A stretch of DNA of 64,000 nucleotides from Gordonia hirsuta DSM 44140 = NBRC 16056 (GCF_000333015.1 NZ_BANT01000025.1:1-64000); one strand, 5' to 3'; numbered from the stretch's first letter, positions 26,038 to 35,337 are shown. Notes: generated by a model not told the origin, from the sequence alone. A program made the numbers and translations.

Positions 26038-27235
26038 ATGAGTAACCAGAGCATCGGCGTCGCCGTCATCGGGGCCGGCATGGCCGGCAAGGCCCACGCC
26101 GCCGCCTACCGTCAGGCCACCGCCGTCTTCGGGCCCGGTCTGCCGCCGGTCGACCTGGTACGGTGGCTGACTCCTACGAGCCCCTGTCCGCCGAAGCGGC
26201 CCGCCGGTTCGGCTATCAACGGCACGACACCTCATGGCAGGCCATCGCCCATGCCGACGACATCGACGTCGTGAGCGTGGTGGTAGCCAACCACCTGCAC
26301 CGCGAGATCGTCGAGGCGCTGCTGGCGGCGGGCAAGCACGTGCTGTGCGAGAAGCCGCTCGCGGCCGGTCTGGACGACGCCCGCGCCATGGTGTCTGCCG
26401 CAGACACCGCGGCCGACCGCGGCCTGGTGGCGCGGATCGGCTTGACCTTCCTGCGTTCACCGGGAATCGCCTTCCTCGGCGAACTGGTCGGCAGCGGCCG
26501 GCTCGGCCGGTTCGTGAACTTCGACGGCGCATACTGGACCGACTACGCCTGCGACCCCGACGGTCCGATCAGCTGGCGTTTCCGCGGCGGTCCGGGCACC
26601 GGCGCGCTGGCCGACGTCGGCAGTCACCTGTCGTATATCGGCGAAGTGTTCGGCGGGCGCGTCACCGCCGTGCGTGGTGGAACCCTGCACACGGCCTTCC
26701 ACACCCGGCCGACGCCGCTGGGTCAGGTGATCGGGCACGAGGGGGCGCGGTCTCCGACCAGCGCGAGGCCGTGGAGAACGACGACGTCGCCGGTTTCTTC
26801 GTCGACTATGCGGCCGGCGGAACCGGATCCCTGCAGGTCTCCCGCGTGGCCGCCGGCCACCCGAACACCCTCAAGTTCGAGGTCTTCTGTGAGCGCGGCT
26901 CGGCGTCGTTCGACTTCCGCAATCCCGGCCAGGTGCGCGTGCACCTGCTCGGCGACGGCGACGGCGACCTGCGCGGCACACGCACGGTGGTCCTCGGCCC
27001 AGAACACCCCTACTGGCGCGACAGCCTGGCGATGGACGCCCCCGGTGTGGCCATCGGACAGAACGACGGTTTCGTCTTCCAGGCCCGCGCCTTTCTCGAG
27101 GAGGTGGCGGGTCTGCCGCAGAGTCGCGGCCTGCCGCGCAACGCCGACTTCGCCGACGGGCTGCACAACATGGAGCTGCTCGACGCCGTCGCCCGATCGG
27201 CCCTGGCCGGCGGCGCCGAAGTCCGCGTCCCCTGA
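26038..27235 (+). pseudogene. Gfo/Idh/MocA oxidoreductase broken by two single-base frameshifts
   Basis: The start is clear: ATG 26038, NAD motif VIGAGMAGKAHA. Similarity leaves the first frame after VDLV at about 26158-26160, where adding one base restores VDLVTVADSYEPLS. It continues through the EKP motif (VLCEKPLAAG) and DVGSHLSYIGE, then leaves that frame at the G5 run 26741-26745, where one extra G restores HEGGAVSDQREAVENDD. The third segment runs in the last frame to TGA at 27235. Joined, the product would be near 399 residues, a normal family length. The dehydrogenase would act on an inositol or sugar. Either the gene is inactivated or the assembly has two base deletions. It is followed by an isomerase gene. 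Confidence 0.85.
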
Positions 27236-27284
27236 CCCAATCCCAGACAACCGCCCCACCCTCAATGATTCAGGAGCACCCGCC

Positions 27285-28301
27285 ATGACCGACCACACCC
27301 TCGGCGTTTACACCGCCGTCCTGCACGACCGTTCCCTGACCGAAGCCCTCGATGTGATCGGCGAACTCGGCTTGAACGCCGCGGAGATCAACGCCGGCGG
27401 CTTCCTGCCTCCCACACATATCCCGCAGATCGACCAGATCATCGAGTCCGACACCGCCGCCCAGGACTATCTCGGAGTCTTCGCCGAGAAGAACATCCGC
27501 CTGGCCGGCCTGAACGTCAACGGCAATCCCCTGCACCCGAATCCGGTGATCGGGCGAAAGCACGCCGATGATCTGCGGCGCGCGATCCGGGCCGCGGCTG
27601 CACTCGGCCAGAAACGCGTCGTCACGATGTCGGGCCTGCCCGGTGGCGAGCCCGGCTCCTCGCGGCCCAACTGGGTGGTCAACGCCTGGAACTCCGGTTC
27701 CTTGGACGTGCTGGATTACCAGTGGGACCTGGCCGTCGATTTCTGGACGGATATCGCCCGGCTGGCCGAAGAACTCGATGTGAAGATCGCGATCGAGATG
27801 CATCCGCAGAATCTGGTCTTCAACCCACCCACCCTGCTGCGCCTGATCGATCAGGTCGGTACCGATTTCATCGGCGCCGAGATGGACCCGAGTCATCTGT
27901 TCTGGCAGATGATCGACCCGATCGCCGCCATCGACCACCTGGGCGACCGTGTCTTCCATGCCGCTGCCAAAGACGTGCGGATCAACCAGAACGCCCGGAT
28001 CTACGGCGTCCTCGACGAGCGCTTCCGACGGATGGGCCCCGACGAGCCGCGGGTGAATCTGGGCGGTGACGAATGGGTCAACGAGTGGCCGCAGGATTCG
28101 GCATGGGACTTCGTGGCTTTGGGCCAGGGGCACGACGCCGCGTTCTGGGCCGAGTTCCTGCGTGCGTTGTACCGGGTGGACCCGGACATGGCCTGCAATA
28201 TCGAGCACGAAGACACCTCGTTCGGTCCGATCGAGGGGTTGCGGGTGGCCGCCGACGTGCTGCTGTCGGCCGAGCGGAAGCTGGCCGAGGCGCCCGCCTG
28301 A
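27285..28301 (+). CDS. Sugar phosphate isomerase/epimerase (xylose-isomerase-like TIM barrel)
   Basis: This 338-residue protein begins MTDHTLGVYTAVLHDRSL. Metal-type acidic and His residues occur in LNAAEINAGGF, IAIEMHPQNL, GAEMDPSHLFW, FHAAAKDVRI and NIEHEDTSF, as in IolE/IolH-like and related sugar isomerases. An open frame upstream runs into the preceding broken gene, but the ATG at 27285, with GGAG 11 bases before it, is the natural start. It probably works with the neighbouring Gfo/Idh dehydrogenases on a cyclitol or sugar. The specific substrate cannot be read from sequence. Confidence 0.87.
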   Translation: MTDHTLGVYTAVLHDRSLTEALDVIGELGLNAAEINAGGFLPPTHIPQIDQIIESDTAAQDYLGVFAEKNIRLAGLNVNGNPLHPNPVIGRKHADDLRRAIRAAAALGQKRVVTMSGLPGGEPGSSRPNWVVNAWNSGSLDVLDYQWDLAVDFWTDIARLAEELDVKIAIEMHPQNLVFNPPTLLRLIDQVGTDFIGAEMDPSHLFWQMIDPIAAIDHLGDRVFHAAAKDVRINQNARIYGVLDERFRRMGPDEPRVNLGGDEWVNEWPQDSAWDFVALGQGHDAAFWAEFLRALYRVDPDMACNIEHEDTSFGPIEGLRVAADVLLSAERKLAEAPA

Positions 28302-28330
28302 CCGGAGGTCGGTGAGTCGTCGTCGATCGG

Positions 28331-29518
28331 TCAGCCGTCGACGGCGACCCACGCCCCGGTCGCCGCCGAGCCGGTGATCGCATCCAGTACCCGCGCGGCG
28401 TAGACGGCATCGGCGATGGTCGCACCGACTGGTTCGCCGGTATGGATCGAGGTCAGGAACCGCTGCGCCTCGATGACCTTCAGATCGTCATAGCTCATCG
28501 GGTTGGCGGCGCCGGGCTGGAAGCTGCCGTAGTCGCCGGCACCGGGACCGACGAAGACCGCCGAGACCGGCTCGTCCTGGTACCCCGGCGATGGTTCGGC
28601 CGGCCCGCCGGCCGAACCGGTGAGCTCGAGTTCGCCCATTCGCCGGTAATCCCACCGGACCAGTCCGGCGGTGCCGTGGATCTCGAAGCCGTAGGAGTTC
28701 TGCTCGCCCACGGCCACCCGGCTGGTCTCGAGCACACAGCGGGCGCCGGAGGCCAGCCTCAGCAGGACCCCGGCGTAGTCCTCGTTCTCGACCGGCCCCG
28801 GCACTCCGCCAGTGGCCAATTGATGTCCGCTGGTGGCCGCGGTCGGTGTCGGGCGCTGGCCGACGAACGTCGCGGTGTCGGCAACCACTGCCGCGATGTC
28901 GCCGAGCAGATACCGGACGAGATCGGCCCCGTGCGAGGCCAGATCGCCCAGCACCCCGTTACCGCCCCGAGCACGCGAGTACCGCCAACTCAGAGCACCG
29001 TCCGGATGGGCAGCGTAATCGCTGAAGAGGCGGAACCGCGCGTGCGTCGGCGTGCCGATCCGCCCATCAGCCACGATCTGCCGAGCCGCGGCGACCGCCG
29101 GCGCGTGCCGGTAGTTGAACCCCACCGCCGTCTGCCTGTCCGCTGTCGCCGCGGCCTGGGCGACGGCCTGCGCATCGGAGGCCGACAGGCCGACCGGCTT
29201 CTCGATCCACAGATGCTTGCCCGCGTTCAGGACCGCAGAGCCGATCTCGGTGTGCAGGAAATTCGGCACGGTGACCGAGACGGCCTCGACCTCAGGATCG
29301 TCGAGTACCGCCCGCCAGTCCTCGTAGGCACACCGGGCGCCGTACTGGGCGGCGGCCTGCGCCGCTCGCCCGGGCACATCGTCGGCAACGGTGATGAGCC
29401 GCGGCACGAGTGCGGCGTCTGGATAGTGCTGCCGCAGCCTGCTGTAGGCGCGCGCGTGCACCGCACCCATCCAGCCCATGCCGATCACCGCAACACCGAG
29501 GGCACGTTGTTCGGTCAT
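28331..29518 (-). CDS. Gfo/Idh/MocA family oxidoreductase
   Basis: This 395-residue NAD(P)-dependent dehydrogenase has a Rossmann motif GMGWMGAVHARAYS at the start, the EKP motif in LWIEKPVGLS, and conserved DLASHGADLVRYL in the C-terminal domain. It resembles the inositol dehydrogenase paralogs (IdhA/OxiD types) that accompany iol clusters in corynebacteria. It converges on the isomerase gene with only 29 bases between stops. It is full length, in contrast to the broken paralog at 26.0-27.2 kb, and may take over that function. Confidence 0.88.
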   Translation of the reverse strand: MTEQRALGVAVIGMGWMGAVHARAYSRLRQHYPDAALVPRLITVADDVPGRAAQAAAQYGARCAYEDWRAVLDDPEVEAVSVTVPNFLHTEIGSAVLNAGKHLWIEKPVGLSASDAQAVAQAAATADRQTAVGFNYRHAPAVAAARQIVADGRIGTPTHARFRLFSDYAAHPDGALSWRYSRARGGNGVLGDLASHGADLVRYLLGDIAAVVADTATFVGQRPTPTAATSGHQLATGGVPGPVENEDYAGVLLRLASGARCVLETSRVAVGEQNSYGFEIHGTAGLVRWDYRRMGELELTGSAGGPAEPSPGYQDEPVSAVFVGPGAGDYGSFQPGAANPMSYDDLKVIEAQRFLTSIHTGEPVGATIADAVYAARVLDAITGSAATGAWVAVDG

Positions 29519-29565
29519 CTGCCCCGCACCGTCCTTTCCAGAGCTTCGCGCCGAGTCAGCCGCCG

Positions 29566-29922
29566 CTACTTGGGGACCTTCACGCCCAGGACCGGGATCG
29601 GCGCATCCAGCAGCAGCTTCTGACTGATGCTGCCCAGCAGCGCCTTGCCGGCCGGGGAGCGACGTTTGATCCCGACGACCAGGCGCTGCCCGTCGTGCTC
29701 GGCGATCGCATCGAGCACGGCATCGGCCGGATCCCGGTCCTCGCGGCCCTCCCGCTCGACGACGGTGATGGCGACGTCGTCCGGCTGACCGGAGACGTCG
29801 AGGGTGCGCAACCCCAGGTTCACAGCGACCAGGTCGGCACCGAACGTGCGCGCCTCGGCGACGGCGGCCTTGAGCGCCTCGGCTCCTTCGGGGCTATCGG
29901 CGACAGCGACGATGATGGTCAT
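29566..29922 (-). CDS. Universal stress protein, UspA family
   Basis: This 118-residue single Usp domain begins MTIIVAVADSPEG. The C-terminal nucleotide-binding motif is recognisable as VGIKRRSPAGKALLGSISQKLLLDAPIPVLGV. It is shorter than the usual 140 residues. Such proteins act as general stress or regulatory ATP binders. It lies between the Gfo/Idh gene and the MFS gene on the same strand. A perfect TTGTCnnGACAA dyad 64 bases upstream suggests it is controlled with the inositol genes. Confidence 0.88.
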   Translation of the reverse strand: MTIIVAVADSPEGAEALKAAVAEARTFGADLVAVNLGLRTLDVSGQPDDVAITVVEREGREDRDPADAVLDAIAEHDGQRLVVGIKRRSPAGKALLGSISQKLLLDAPIPVLGVKVPK

Positions 29923-29985
29923 GGAATTCTCCTCCGGTGGTCTCCCGGACGGCGGCGCCGCCCGAGATCACGACATGTTGATCAT

Positions 29986-29997
29986 TTGTCAGGACAA
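29986..29997. promoter_or_regulatory. Perfect TTGTCnnGACAA dyad upstream of uspA
   Basis: TTGTCAGGACAA is the best copy of the motif recurring in this window. It lies in the 111-bp gap between the MFS transporter stop (30034) and the uspA start (29922), so it would act on uspA and the gene after it. Confidence 0.55.
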
Positions 29998-30033
29998 TCA
30001 TAGGCGCGCGGACGGACGTCCGCATGCGGCGCC

Positions 30034-31482
30034 TCAACGGAAGTCTCCCGCCGCGAACGACTCCTCCAGCTCCTCCAGGGACCGACCGCTGGTATTCGGC
30101 AGCGTCTTGTAGATCAGGAAGGCGAAGACCGCACAGATCACGAAGAAGGTGCTGTACGTACCGGTGATGCCCCCGGCCTCGATCAGCGCCGGGAAGAACT
30201 GGCCCACGGCGGCATTGGTCAGCCAGAGGACCAGCACCGACAGACCCATGCCGAAGCCGCGCAGTCGCAGGGGGAACAGCTCGGACAGACAGACCCAGAC
30301 GGGGACGTTGAGCGCCGTCTGCATGGCCAGCACGAATAAGGCGACGAAGATCAGGACCGCGTAGGCCTGCGCAACGCTGCCGGTCGGGAAGATCAGCGAG
30401 GAGAGCACGGTCAGGCCGTGACAGATCGTCACCGCGATCATTCCCGAGATGATGAGGGTGCGCCGCGGGATGCGGTCGACCAGGAAGAACAGACAGATCG
30501 CCGATCCCACGACGGCCGCCACACCCATGAAGATGTTGGCGATCGGTGCGGCACTGTCGCTGAATCCCGCGGTCTTGAGCATCTGGGTCCCGTAGTACAT
30601 CACCGAGTTGATCCCGGTCACCTGCTGGGCGATCGCCAGGATCACCGCCGCAAGCATGATCCGCCGGACCCACGGAATGGCCATATCGGCCCAGCCGCCG
30701 GTCTGCTGCAGTTCCTCCTCGTGTGCCAGTTCGGCGACCTCTGCCATCTCGGCGCGCGCCCGGTCCTCGGTCCTGACCTGCAGCAACACCTTGAGTGCGT
30801 CGAGCGTTTTGCCCTTGGACAGGTACCAGCGCGGCGACTCGGGCATCCGGAGCATGCCGACGAACAGGCAGATCGCCGGGATCGCACAGATGGCGAGCAT
30901 CAGGCGCCAGATATTGGAGTATCCGTCGGGGTTGGTCGCCGTGGCCGGCGGCCAGATGGCGGCGATGATCGCATTGACGATGAAGGCGAGCAACTGTCCG
31001 ACGACGATCGCCAGCTCGTTGCGCCCGCCCAGCCGGCCGCGCCGTTCGGTCGGGGCGAGTTCGGACAGGTAGACCGGCACGACCACCGAGGCACCACCGA
31101 CCGCCAGCCCCAACACCACCCGCGAGGGCAGCATGACCGCCAGATTGGGCGCGACGACTGCGCCCACGGTGCCGATGAAGAAGATCACGGCCAGGATGAT
31201 CATCGTCTTGCGACGGCCGATCGCGTCGGCGAGTCGGCCGCAGAGCAGTGCGCCGGCGGCCGCGCCCAGCAACAGGGTGCTCACGACCAGACCCTCGGTG
31301 GTGGTGCTCAGATGCAGATCATGCTTCATCGGTTCGAGCGCACCGTTGAGCACGCCGGTGTCATAGCCGAAGAGCAGGCCGCCGAAAGTGGCGACGACGG
31401 CGATCAGGTCCATGCGGCGCTGCTGCGGCCCCGGCCTCAGTGGCGGCAGGGTGATCGATGAGGCGGCTGTCCCTTGTGACAC
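30034..31482 (-). CDS. Sugar porter family MFS transporter, IolT-like
   Basis: This 482-residue protein has 12 predicted membrane helices and the sugar-porter signatures: FGYDTGVLNGAL in helix 1, GRLADAIGRRK in the loop after helix 2, PVYLSELAPTERRG, the PESPRW motif before the central loop, QQVTGINSVMYYG in helix 7 and a C-terminal PVWVCLSELFPLRLRG. Actinobacterial members include myo-inositol importers IolT1/IolT2. No other transporter serves the iol operon here and it sits in the second inositol-like island, so inositol is the likely cargo. Glucose or another sugar is possible. Confidence 0.87.
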   Translation of the reverse strand: MSQGTAASSITLPPLRPGPQQRRMDLIAVVATFGGLLFGYDTGVLNGALEPMKHDLHLSTTTEGLVVSTLLLGAAAGALLCGRLADAIGRRKTMIILAVIFFIGTVGAVVAPNLAVMLPSRVVLGLAVGGASVVVPVYLSELAPTERRGRLGGRNELAIVVGQLLAFIVNAIIAAIWPPATATNPDGYSNIWRLMLAICAIPAICLFVGMLRMPESPRWYLSKGKTLDALKVLLQVRTEDRARAEMAEVAELAHEEELQQTGGWADMAIPWVRRIMLAAVILAIAQQVTGINSVMYYGTQMLKTAGFSDSAAPIANIFMGVAAVVGSAICLFFLVDRIPRRTLIISGMIAVTICHGLTVLSSLIFPTGSVAQAYAVLIFVALFVLAMQTALNVPVWVCLSELFPLRLRGFGMGLSVLVLWLTNAAVGQFFPALIEAGGITGTYSTFFVICAVFAFLIYKTLPNTSGRSLEELEESFAAGDFR

Positions 31483-31671
31483 GAGACTCTCCTTGGTTCG
31501 GCCCCGCGGGGACGATGGCGACGACAGCGGCGAACCCTCGGCTCACCCGGTCGGCGGGGTCCCCGGGGACCGCCCACTCCGTCGTCGTGCAGCTCTTCTG
31601 CTGCGCACCGCATCAGCGGCTCCATTCAGGATGACAGTGACGAGCACCACATGCAAGACTTTCGGACTAAT

Positions 31672-31690
31672 ATGTCCTTACATACGGACA
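31672..31690. promoter_or_regulatory. Candidate IolR-type operator upstream of the MFS transporter
   Basis: ATGTCCTTACATACGGACA combines an ATGTC..TACAT dyad (31672-31683) with a perfect TGTCC/GGACA inverted repeat (31673-31677 and 31686-31690). TGTCCTTACA is one mismatch from the recalled IolR motif. It lies about 190 bases upstream of the transporter start. Confidence 0.4.
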
Positions 31691-31710
31691 TTTGCTCGGG
31701 TCGTAGGCAA

Positions 31711-31740
31711 CGGCTCACCGGCTCACCGGCTCACCGGCTC
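31711..31740. repeat. 8-bp tandem repeat CGGCTCAC, 3.75 copies
   Basis: Three exact copies of CGGCTCAC plus six bases of a fourth run from 31711 to 31740. They abut and share the stop codon of the TetR gene, whose TGA is 31741-31739. On the TetR strand each unit contains another TGA, so length changes would alter only the 3' untranslated region. Confidence 0.85.
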
Positions 31741-32356
31741 AGGCCATCGCCTCGCGAACTGCAGGGGCGAACAAGGCAGCCAGATTCGCCGCGACCTGCT
31801 CGATCGGGACCTCCGGCGGCATGGCCACATAGCTCAGCGCCATCCGGGCGATCGCCCCGGCGATCGGCTCGGCACGTCCTACCGGCAACTCGATCCAGGA
31901 ATCGGTGACGATGCCGGTGATCCGGTCCTTCGCCGCGGCGATCAGCGGCGCTGCGTCGGTGGTGACCAGCCGATGCAGATCGGCATTGCCCGCGCCGCTC
32001 AACAGCGAGGCGATCATCGGATCGGCGGCCGCACCGGTCAGAAAGCGCACGAACCCATCGGTCAGTGCACCGTCGAGGTCGCCGGGAGCATCGGTCACCG
32101 CATCGCGGATCTCGCCGGTGAACAGGTCGACTAGACGCAGCGCGTAGGCCTGCGCCAAACCGTTCCGCGAGGAGAACTCGTTGTAGACGGTCTGCCTGCT
32201 CACCCCGGCATGTCTGGCGACATCGGACATCGTGACTTTCGACCAGTCACGCTGGGTGAGCAATTCTTGCAGGCCGTCGAGCAGCGTGGTCCGCAACAGC
32301 CGCTTGCTCGCCTGCGCATAGCTGTTGGGACCCGTCACTCGCTCCAGGGTAGTCAT
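31739..32356 (-). CDS. alkU: TetR family regulator of the alkane cluster (AlkU-type)
   Basis: This 205-residue protein has an N-terminal TetR helix-turn-helix (about 27-70: TLLDGLQELLTQRDW, then MSDVARHAGVSRQTVYNEF) and a C-terminal ligand domain. Its position directly after rubredoxin reductase (18-base gap) is the conserved place of AlkU in Gordonia, Rhodococcus and Mycobacterium alkB operons, where it represses alkB and is released by alkanes or their products. The symbol rests on synteny. Possible operator sequence is found in front of alkB. Confidence 0.83.
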   Translation of the reverse strand: MTTLERVTGPNSYAQASKRLLRTTLLDGLQELLTQRDWSKVTMSDVARHAGVSRQTVYNEFSSRNGLAQAYALRLVDLFTGEIRDAVTDAPGDLDGALTDGFVRFLTGAAADPMIASLLSGAGNADLHRLVTTDAAPLIAAAKDRITGIVTDSWIELPVGRAEPIAGAIARMALSYVAMPPEVPIEQVAANLAALFAPAVREAMA

Positions 32357-32374
32357 CGCGCGCTGCCCGGCGGC

Positions 32375-33574
32375 TCACACCACGGTGCCGAGAGACTCGG
32401 CCATGCGAGTGCGCAGGTCGCGCGCGGCCGCGGCCCGTCCCACGGTTACCGCGCCGACCAGGCCGCCGGGACCGGCCACCGTGATCGTCGCCTCCGGCTT
32501 CTGCCCGACCGTCAGATCACCGACTGTCAGATCACCGTCGACGGTCACCGCACCGGGAGCGGTCGGCCATCCGACGAACTGCAGATTGGTTCCGTACTGC
32601 ATCGTCCAGGCGCGCGGCACCTCGGCGTACACCGGCGCCGGTCGACCAGCCAGATCCGCCAGAACACTGCGGGCCGCCGCCGCGCCCTGGTCCTGCGCCC
32701 CGAACCAGTGCTCGCCGCGCGCGGGTTCGCCCGTGCGCGGATCGGGCACGGCTGCACAGTCGCCGGCCGCGTAGATCCCCGCGGTACCGGTGCGCAGCGC
32801 ACCGTCGACGACGATCCCGGCCTCGGTGACCGCCAGCCCCGCAGCTCGTGCGAGCACGGTGTCGGGAACGGCGCCCAGTGCCGCCACGACGGTCCCGCGC
32901 AATGTCTGGCCGTCACGGGTCCGCACCTGCCTGGCGTCGGCGGACTGCACCGGGGAACCGAGTCTGCACTGGACCCCGCGGGCCCGGTGCAGATCGGCGA
33001 TGAACCCCGAGACCGCCTCGGGCGCAACGCGAGACAGCAACCGTTCGGCCGCCTCGAGGACGATCACCTCGCGGTCGTCCGCCACCACCGAGGCGGCCAG
33101 CTCCAGTCCGATGAGACCTCCGCCGACGATCACCAGCGGCCCCGGATCTGCGCTGATCGCGTCCCGGATCCGTTCGGCGTCGGCGAGCGTGCGCAGGCAC
33201 GGGACGTCCTGGTCCAGCCAGCCGGGCCGGACCGGCGCTGCTCCGGTCGCCAGGATCAACGCCTGGAAACCGAGGACCGAGCCGTCGTCGAGCCGCACCG
33301 TCGCCGCTGCCGAATCGATCTCCAGAACCGTGGTACCGCTTCGGATCTGGACATCGTCTTCGGCCCAGACCTCGAGCTTACGCAACCCGATGCGCTCGGG
33401 TCGCAGATCGGCCGAGAGCAGGTCCTTACTCAAGGCCGTCCGGCGATACGGAAGGCCCGGCTCGGCGCCGATGATCGTGACCGGCCCCGGGTATCCCCCG
33501 GACCGCAGCGTCTGCGCAGCTGTTGCGCCGGCCACCCCGCCGCCGACGATCACGACGCCTGCCGGAGCCGTCAT
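32375..33574 (-). CDS. rubB: Rubredoxin reductase (FAD/NADH-dependent)
   Basis: This 399-residue flavoprotein has an N-terminal FAD motif [13 protein letters not shown], the second NAD motif [13 protein letters not shown] (about residues 146-158), an ILATGA motif and the C-terminal FAD motif [11 protein letters not shown]. It belongs to the ferredoxin/rubredoxin reductase family. It passes electrons from NADH to rubredoxin for AlkB. Its ATG overlaps the TGA of the rubredoxin gene (ATGA), so it is coupled to its partner. A short in-frame repeat near the end ([10 protein letters not shown]) is unusual but keeps the frame. Confidence 0.92.
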   Translation of the reverse strand: MTAPAGVVIVGGGVAGATAAQTLRSGGYPGPVTIIGAEPGLPYRRTALSKDLLSADLRPERIGLRKLEVWAEDDVQIRSGTTVLEIDSAAATVRLDDGSVLGFQALILATGAAPVRPGWLDQDVPCLRTLADAERIRDAISADPGPLVIVGGGLIGLELAASVVADDREVIVLEAAERLLSRVAPEAVSGFIADLHRARGVQCRLGSPVQSADARQVRTRDGQTLRGTVVAALGAVPDTVLARAAGLAVTEAGIVVDGALRTGTAGIYAAGDCAAVPDPRTGEPARGEHWFGAQDQGAAAARSVLADLAGRPAPVYAEVPRAWTMQYGTNLQFVGWPTAPGAVTVDGDLTVGDLTVGQKPEATITVAGPGGLVGAVTVGRAAAARDLRTRMAESLGTVV

Positions 33575-33762
33575 GACCGGGCGACCTCCACCACCTCGAA
33601 GTCGGCCTTGGCCGCACCGCAGTCCGGGCAGCTCCAGTCATCGGGGATATCGGCCCAGCGGGTGCCGGGCTCGATACCGTCCTCCGGCCAGCCTTCGGCC
33701 TCGTCGTACTCGAAGCCGCACTGCAGGCAACGGAACAGCTTGTAGTCGGTCACCGCGGTCAT
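33571..33762 (-). CDS. rubA: Rubredoxin (AlkG2-type)
   Basis: This 63-residue iron protein has Cys12, Cys15, Cys45 and Cys48 in [14 protein letters not shown] and DDWSCPDCG. The YDEAEG pattern and six residues between the last CxxCG and the DF pair match the AlkG2 type, which supports alkane hydroxylation in complementation tests reported for this group. The start at 33762 (MTAVTDYK) follows the AlkB stop by one base. It carries electrons from rubredoxin reductase to AlkB and is distinct from the rubredoxin domain fused to AlkB. Confidence 0.93.
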   Translation of the reverse strand: MTAVTDYKLFRCLQCGFEYDEAEGWPEDGIEPGTRWADIPDDWSCPDCGAAKADFEVVEVARS

Positions 33763-33763
33763 G

Positions 33764-35296
33764 TCACTCTCCGATCCGAACGAAGTCGATTTTTTCCCGG
33801 ACACCGCAGTCCGGGCAGGGCCAGTCATCGGGGATATCGGCCCACGCGGTGCCGGCCGGGAATCCCTCCCGCGGAGCACCGGCGACCTCGCGGTAGCCGT
33901 AGGCGCAGTTCGGGCAGGCGTACACCACACCTGCGGTCGCCGCCTGCTTCTCCAGCACGGCCACCGCGCCCTCATCCTTGGCCTTGGTCGCCTGCAGGCC
34001 CGCCGCCGGCGCGCCGGTCAGAGCCGCGCACTGGTCGGCGTACTTGGCCAGCAACTGCTCCTCCTTACCGGGCTGCAGGTTGGCTCGGGACAGCTCGCCC
34101 CCGTAGTGGGCAATGACCCGCTTGTCCATCACCTTGCGCCAGACGGCCGGCACATAGGCGACCGCGATCATGCTGGCGTAACCGCTGGGCAGATTCGGCG
34201 CCTCGTCGAAGCTGCGCAACACCTGGTAGCGGCGGGTCGGGTTGGCGTGGTGATCACTGTGTCGCTGCAGGTGATACAGGAAGATGTTGGTTGCGATGTG
34301 GTCGGAGTTCCAGCTGTGCTGCGGAGTGCAACGCTCATAGCGGCCGCGGGCGTTCTTCTTGCGCAGCAGACCGTAGTGCTCGAGGTAGTTGACCGTTTCC
34401 AGCAGCGAGAAACCGTAGATCGCCTGGATCACCAGGTAAGGCAGGATCTGCCAGCCGAAGACGGCCATCAGCACACCCCACAGGACGATGGACATCGCCC
34501 AGGCGTTGAGGACATCGTTGCTGGGGTGGAAGACCGGGCGGCCGAGCCGCTTCATCCGGTTGGCCTCCAGTTCCCAGGCCGATCGCAGACTGCCGAAGAC
34601 CGAGCGCGGGAAGAAGGTCCAGAAGCTCTCACCGAACCGCGAACTGGCCGGATCCTCCGGAGTCGCCACCCGGACGTGGTGGCCGCGGTTGTGCTCGATG
34701 TAGAAGTGCCCGTAGACGGTCTGCGCGAGCGTCACCTTGGACAGCCAGCGCTCCATCGACACCTTCTTGTGCCCGAGCTCGTGGGCGGTGTTGATACCGA
34801 CGCCGCCCATCACACCCATCGACAGCGCCAAACCGATCTTCGAGATGACGCCGAGCGAGCCGCTGTCGATGCCCAGCCAGCTAAGATCGCCGAAGCGCCC
34901 GCCGGGGCCGGCGGTCCACAGGTAGGCGGCGAAGATCAGGCTCGCGATCTGGAGCGGAATGTAGGCGTACGTGCAGTACCGGTAGTACTTGTCGTTCTCC
35001 AGCTGTTCGATGAGCTCGTCGGGCGGATTCTGCCCGTCGGGACCGAAGAATCGGTCCAGGATCGGAAGCAGGATGTACAGCAGGATCGGCCCGATCCACC
35101 ACCACACCGGCGTGAACGACTGCATCCAGCCCCAGTCCAGGGTGTGTCCCACCCAGTTGAGAGCGGCGATCAATCCCATCGCGACGAACAGCGCCGTCGG
35201 CGGAATCAGGCCGAGCAACCACAGGTAGCGCTTCTTATCGCGCCACTCCACGGGTGGAACATCGGTCGACCGATCGGTGTCACTCGCTTGCGTCAT
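33764..35296 (-). CDS. alkB: Alkane 1-monooxygenase AlkB with fused C-terminal rubredoxin
   Basis: This 510-residue membrane di-iron monooxygenase oxidises the terminal carbon of medium to long alkanes. About six membrane helices surround the His boxes HELGHKK (172-178), EHNRGHH (201-207) and HSDHH (346-350), plus the NYLEHYGL motif. A linker of about 50 residues then leads to a rubredoxin domain with Cys461, Cys464, Cys494 and Cys497. The start at 35296 ([10 protein letters not shown]) has AAGGAG in front; the longer open frame is not needed. The fused rubredoxin has YREVAG instead of YDEAEG and one extra residue with an Arg after the last CxxCG, features of the AlkG1 type. Confidence 0.95.
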   Translation of the reverse strand: MTQASDTDRSTDVPPVEWRDKKRYLWLLGLIPPTALFVAMGLIAALNWVGHTLDWGWMQSFTPVWWWIGPILLYILLPILDRFFGPDGQNPPDELIEQLENDKYYRYCTYAYIPLQIASLIFAAYLWTAGPGGRFGDLSWLGIDSGSLGVISKIGLALSMGVMGGVGINTAHELGHKKVSMERWLSKVTLAQTVYGHFYIEHNRGHHVRVATPEDPASSRFGESFWTFFPRSVFGSLRSAWELEANRMKRLGRPVFHPSNDVLNAWAMSIVLWGVLMAVFGWQILPYLVIQAIYGFSLLETVNYLEHYGLLRKKNARGRYERCTPQHSWNSDHIATNIFLYHLQRHSDHHANPTRRYQVLRSFDEAPNLPSGYASMIAVAYVPAVWRKVMDKRVIAHYGGELSRANLQPGKEEQLLAKYADQCAALTGAPAAGLQATKAKDEGAVAVLEKQAATAGVVYACPNCAYGYREVAGAPREGFPAGTAWADIPDDWPCPDCGVREKIDFVRIGE

Positions 35297-35337
35297 GCCT
35301 TCTCCTTCAACAGAAACGAGGTTGTTTTGACAGTAGG

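Noticed and set aside
26163-28301. Apparent 712-residue fusion of a Gfo/Idh fragment to the isomerase
   Set aside because: The middle part (about 26745-27284) is out-of-frame translation of the oxidoreductase; the isomerase has its own ATG and ribosome site. The open run results from the second frameshift.
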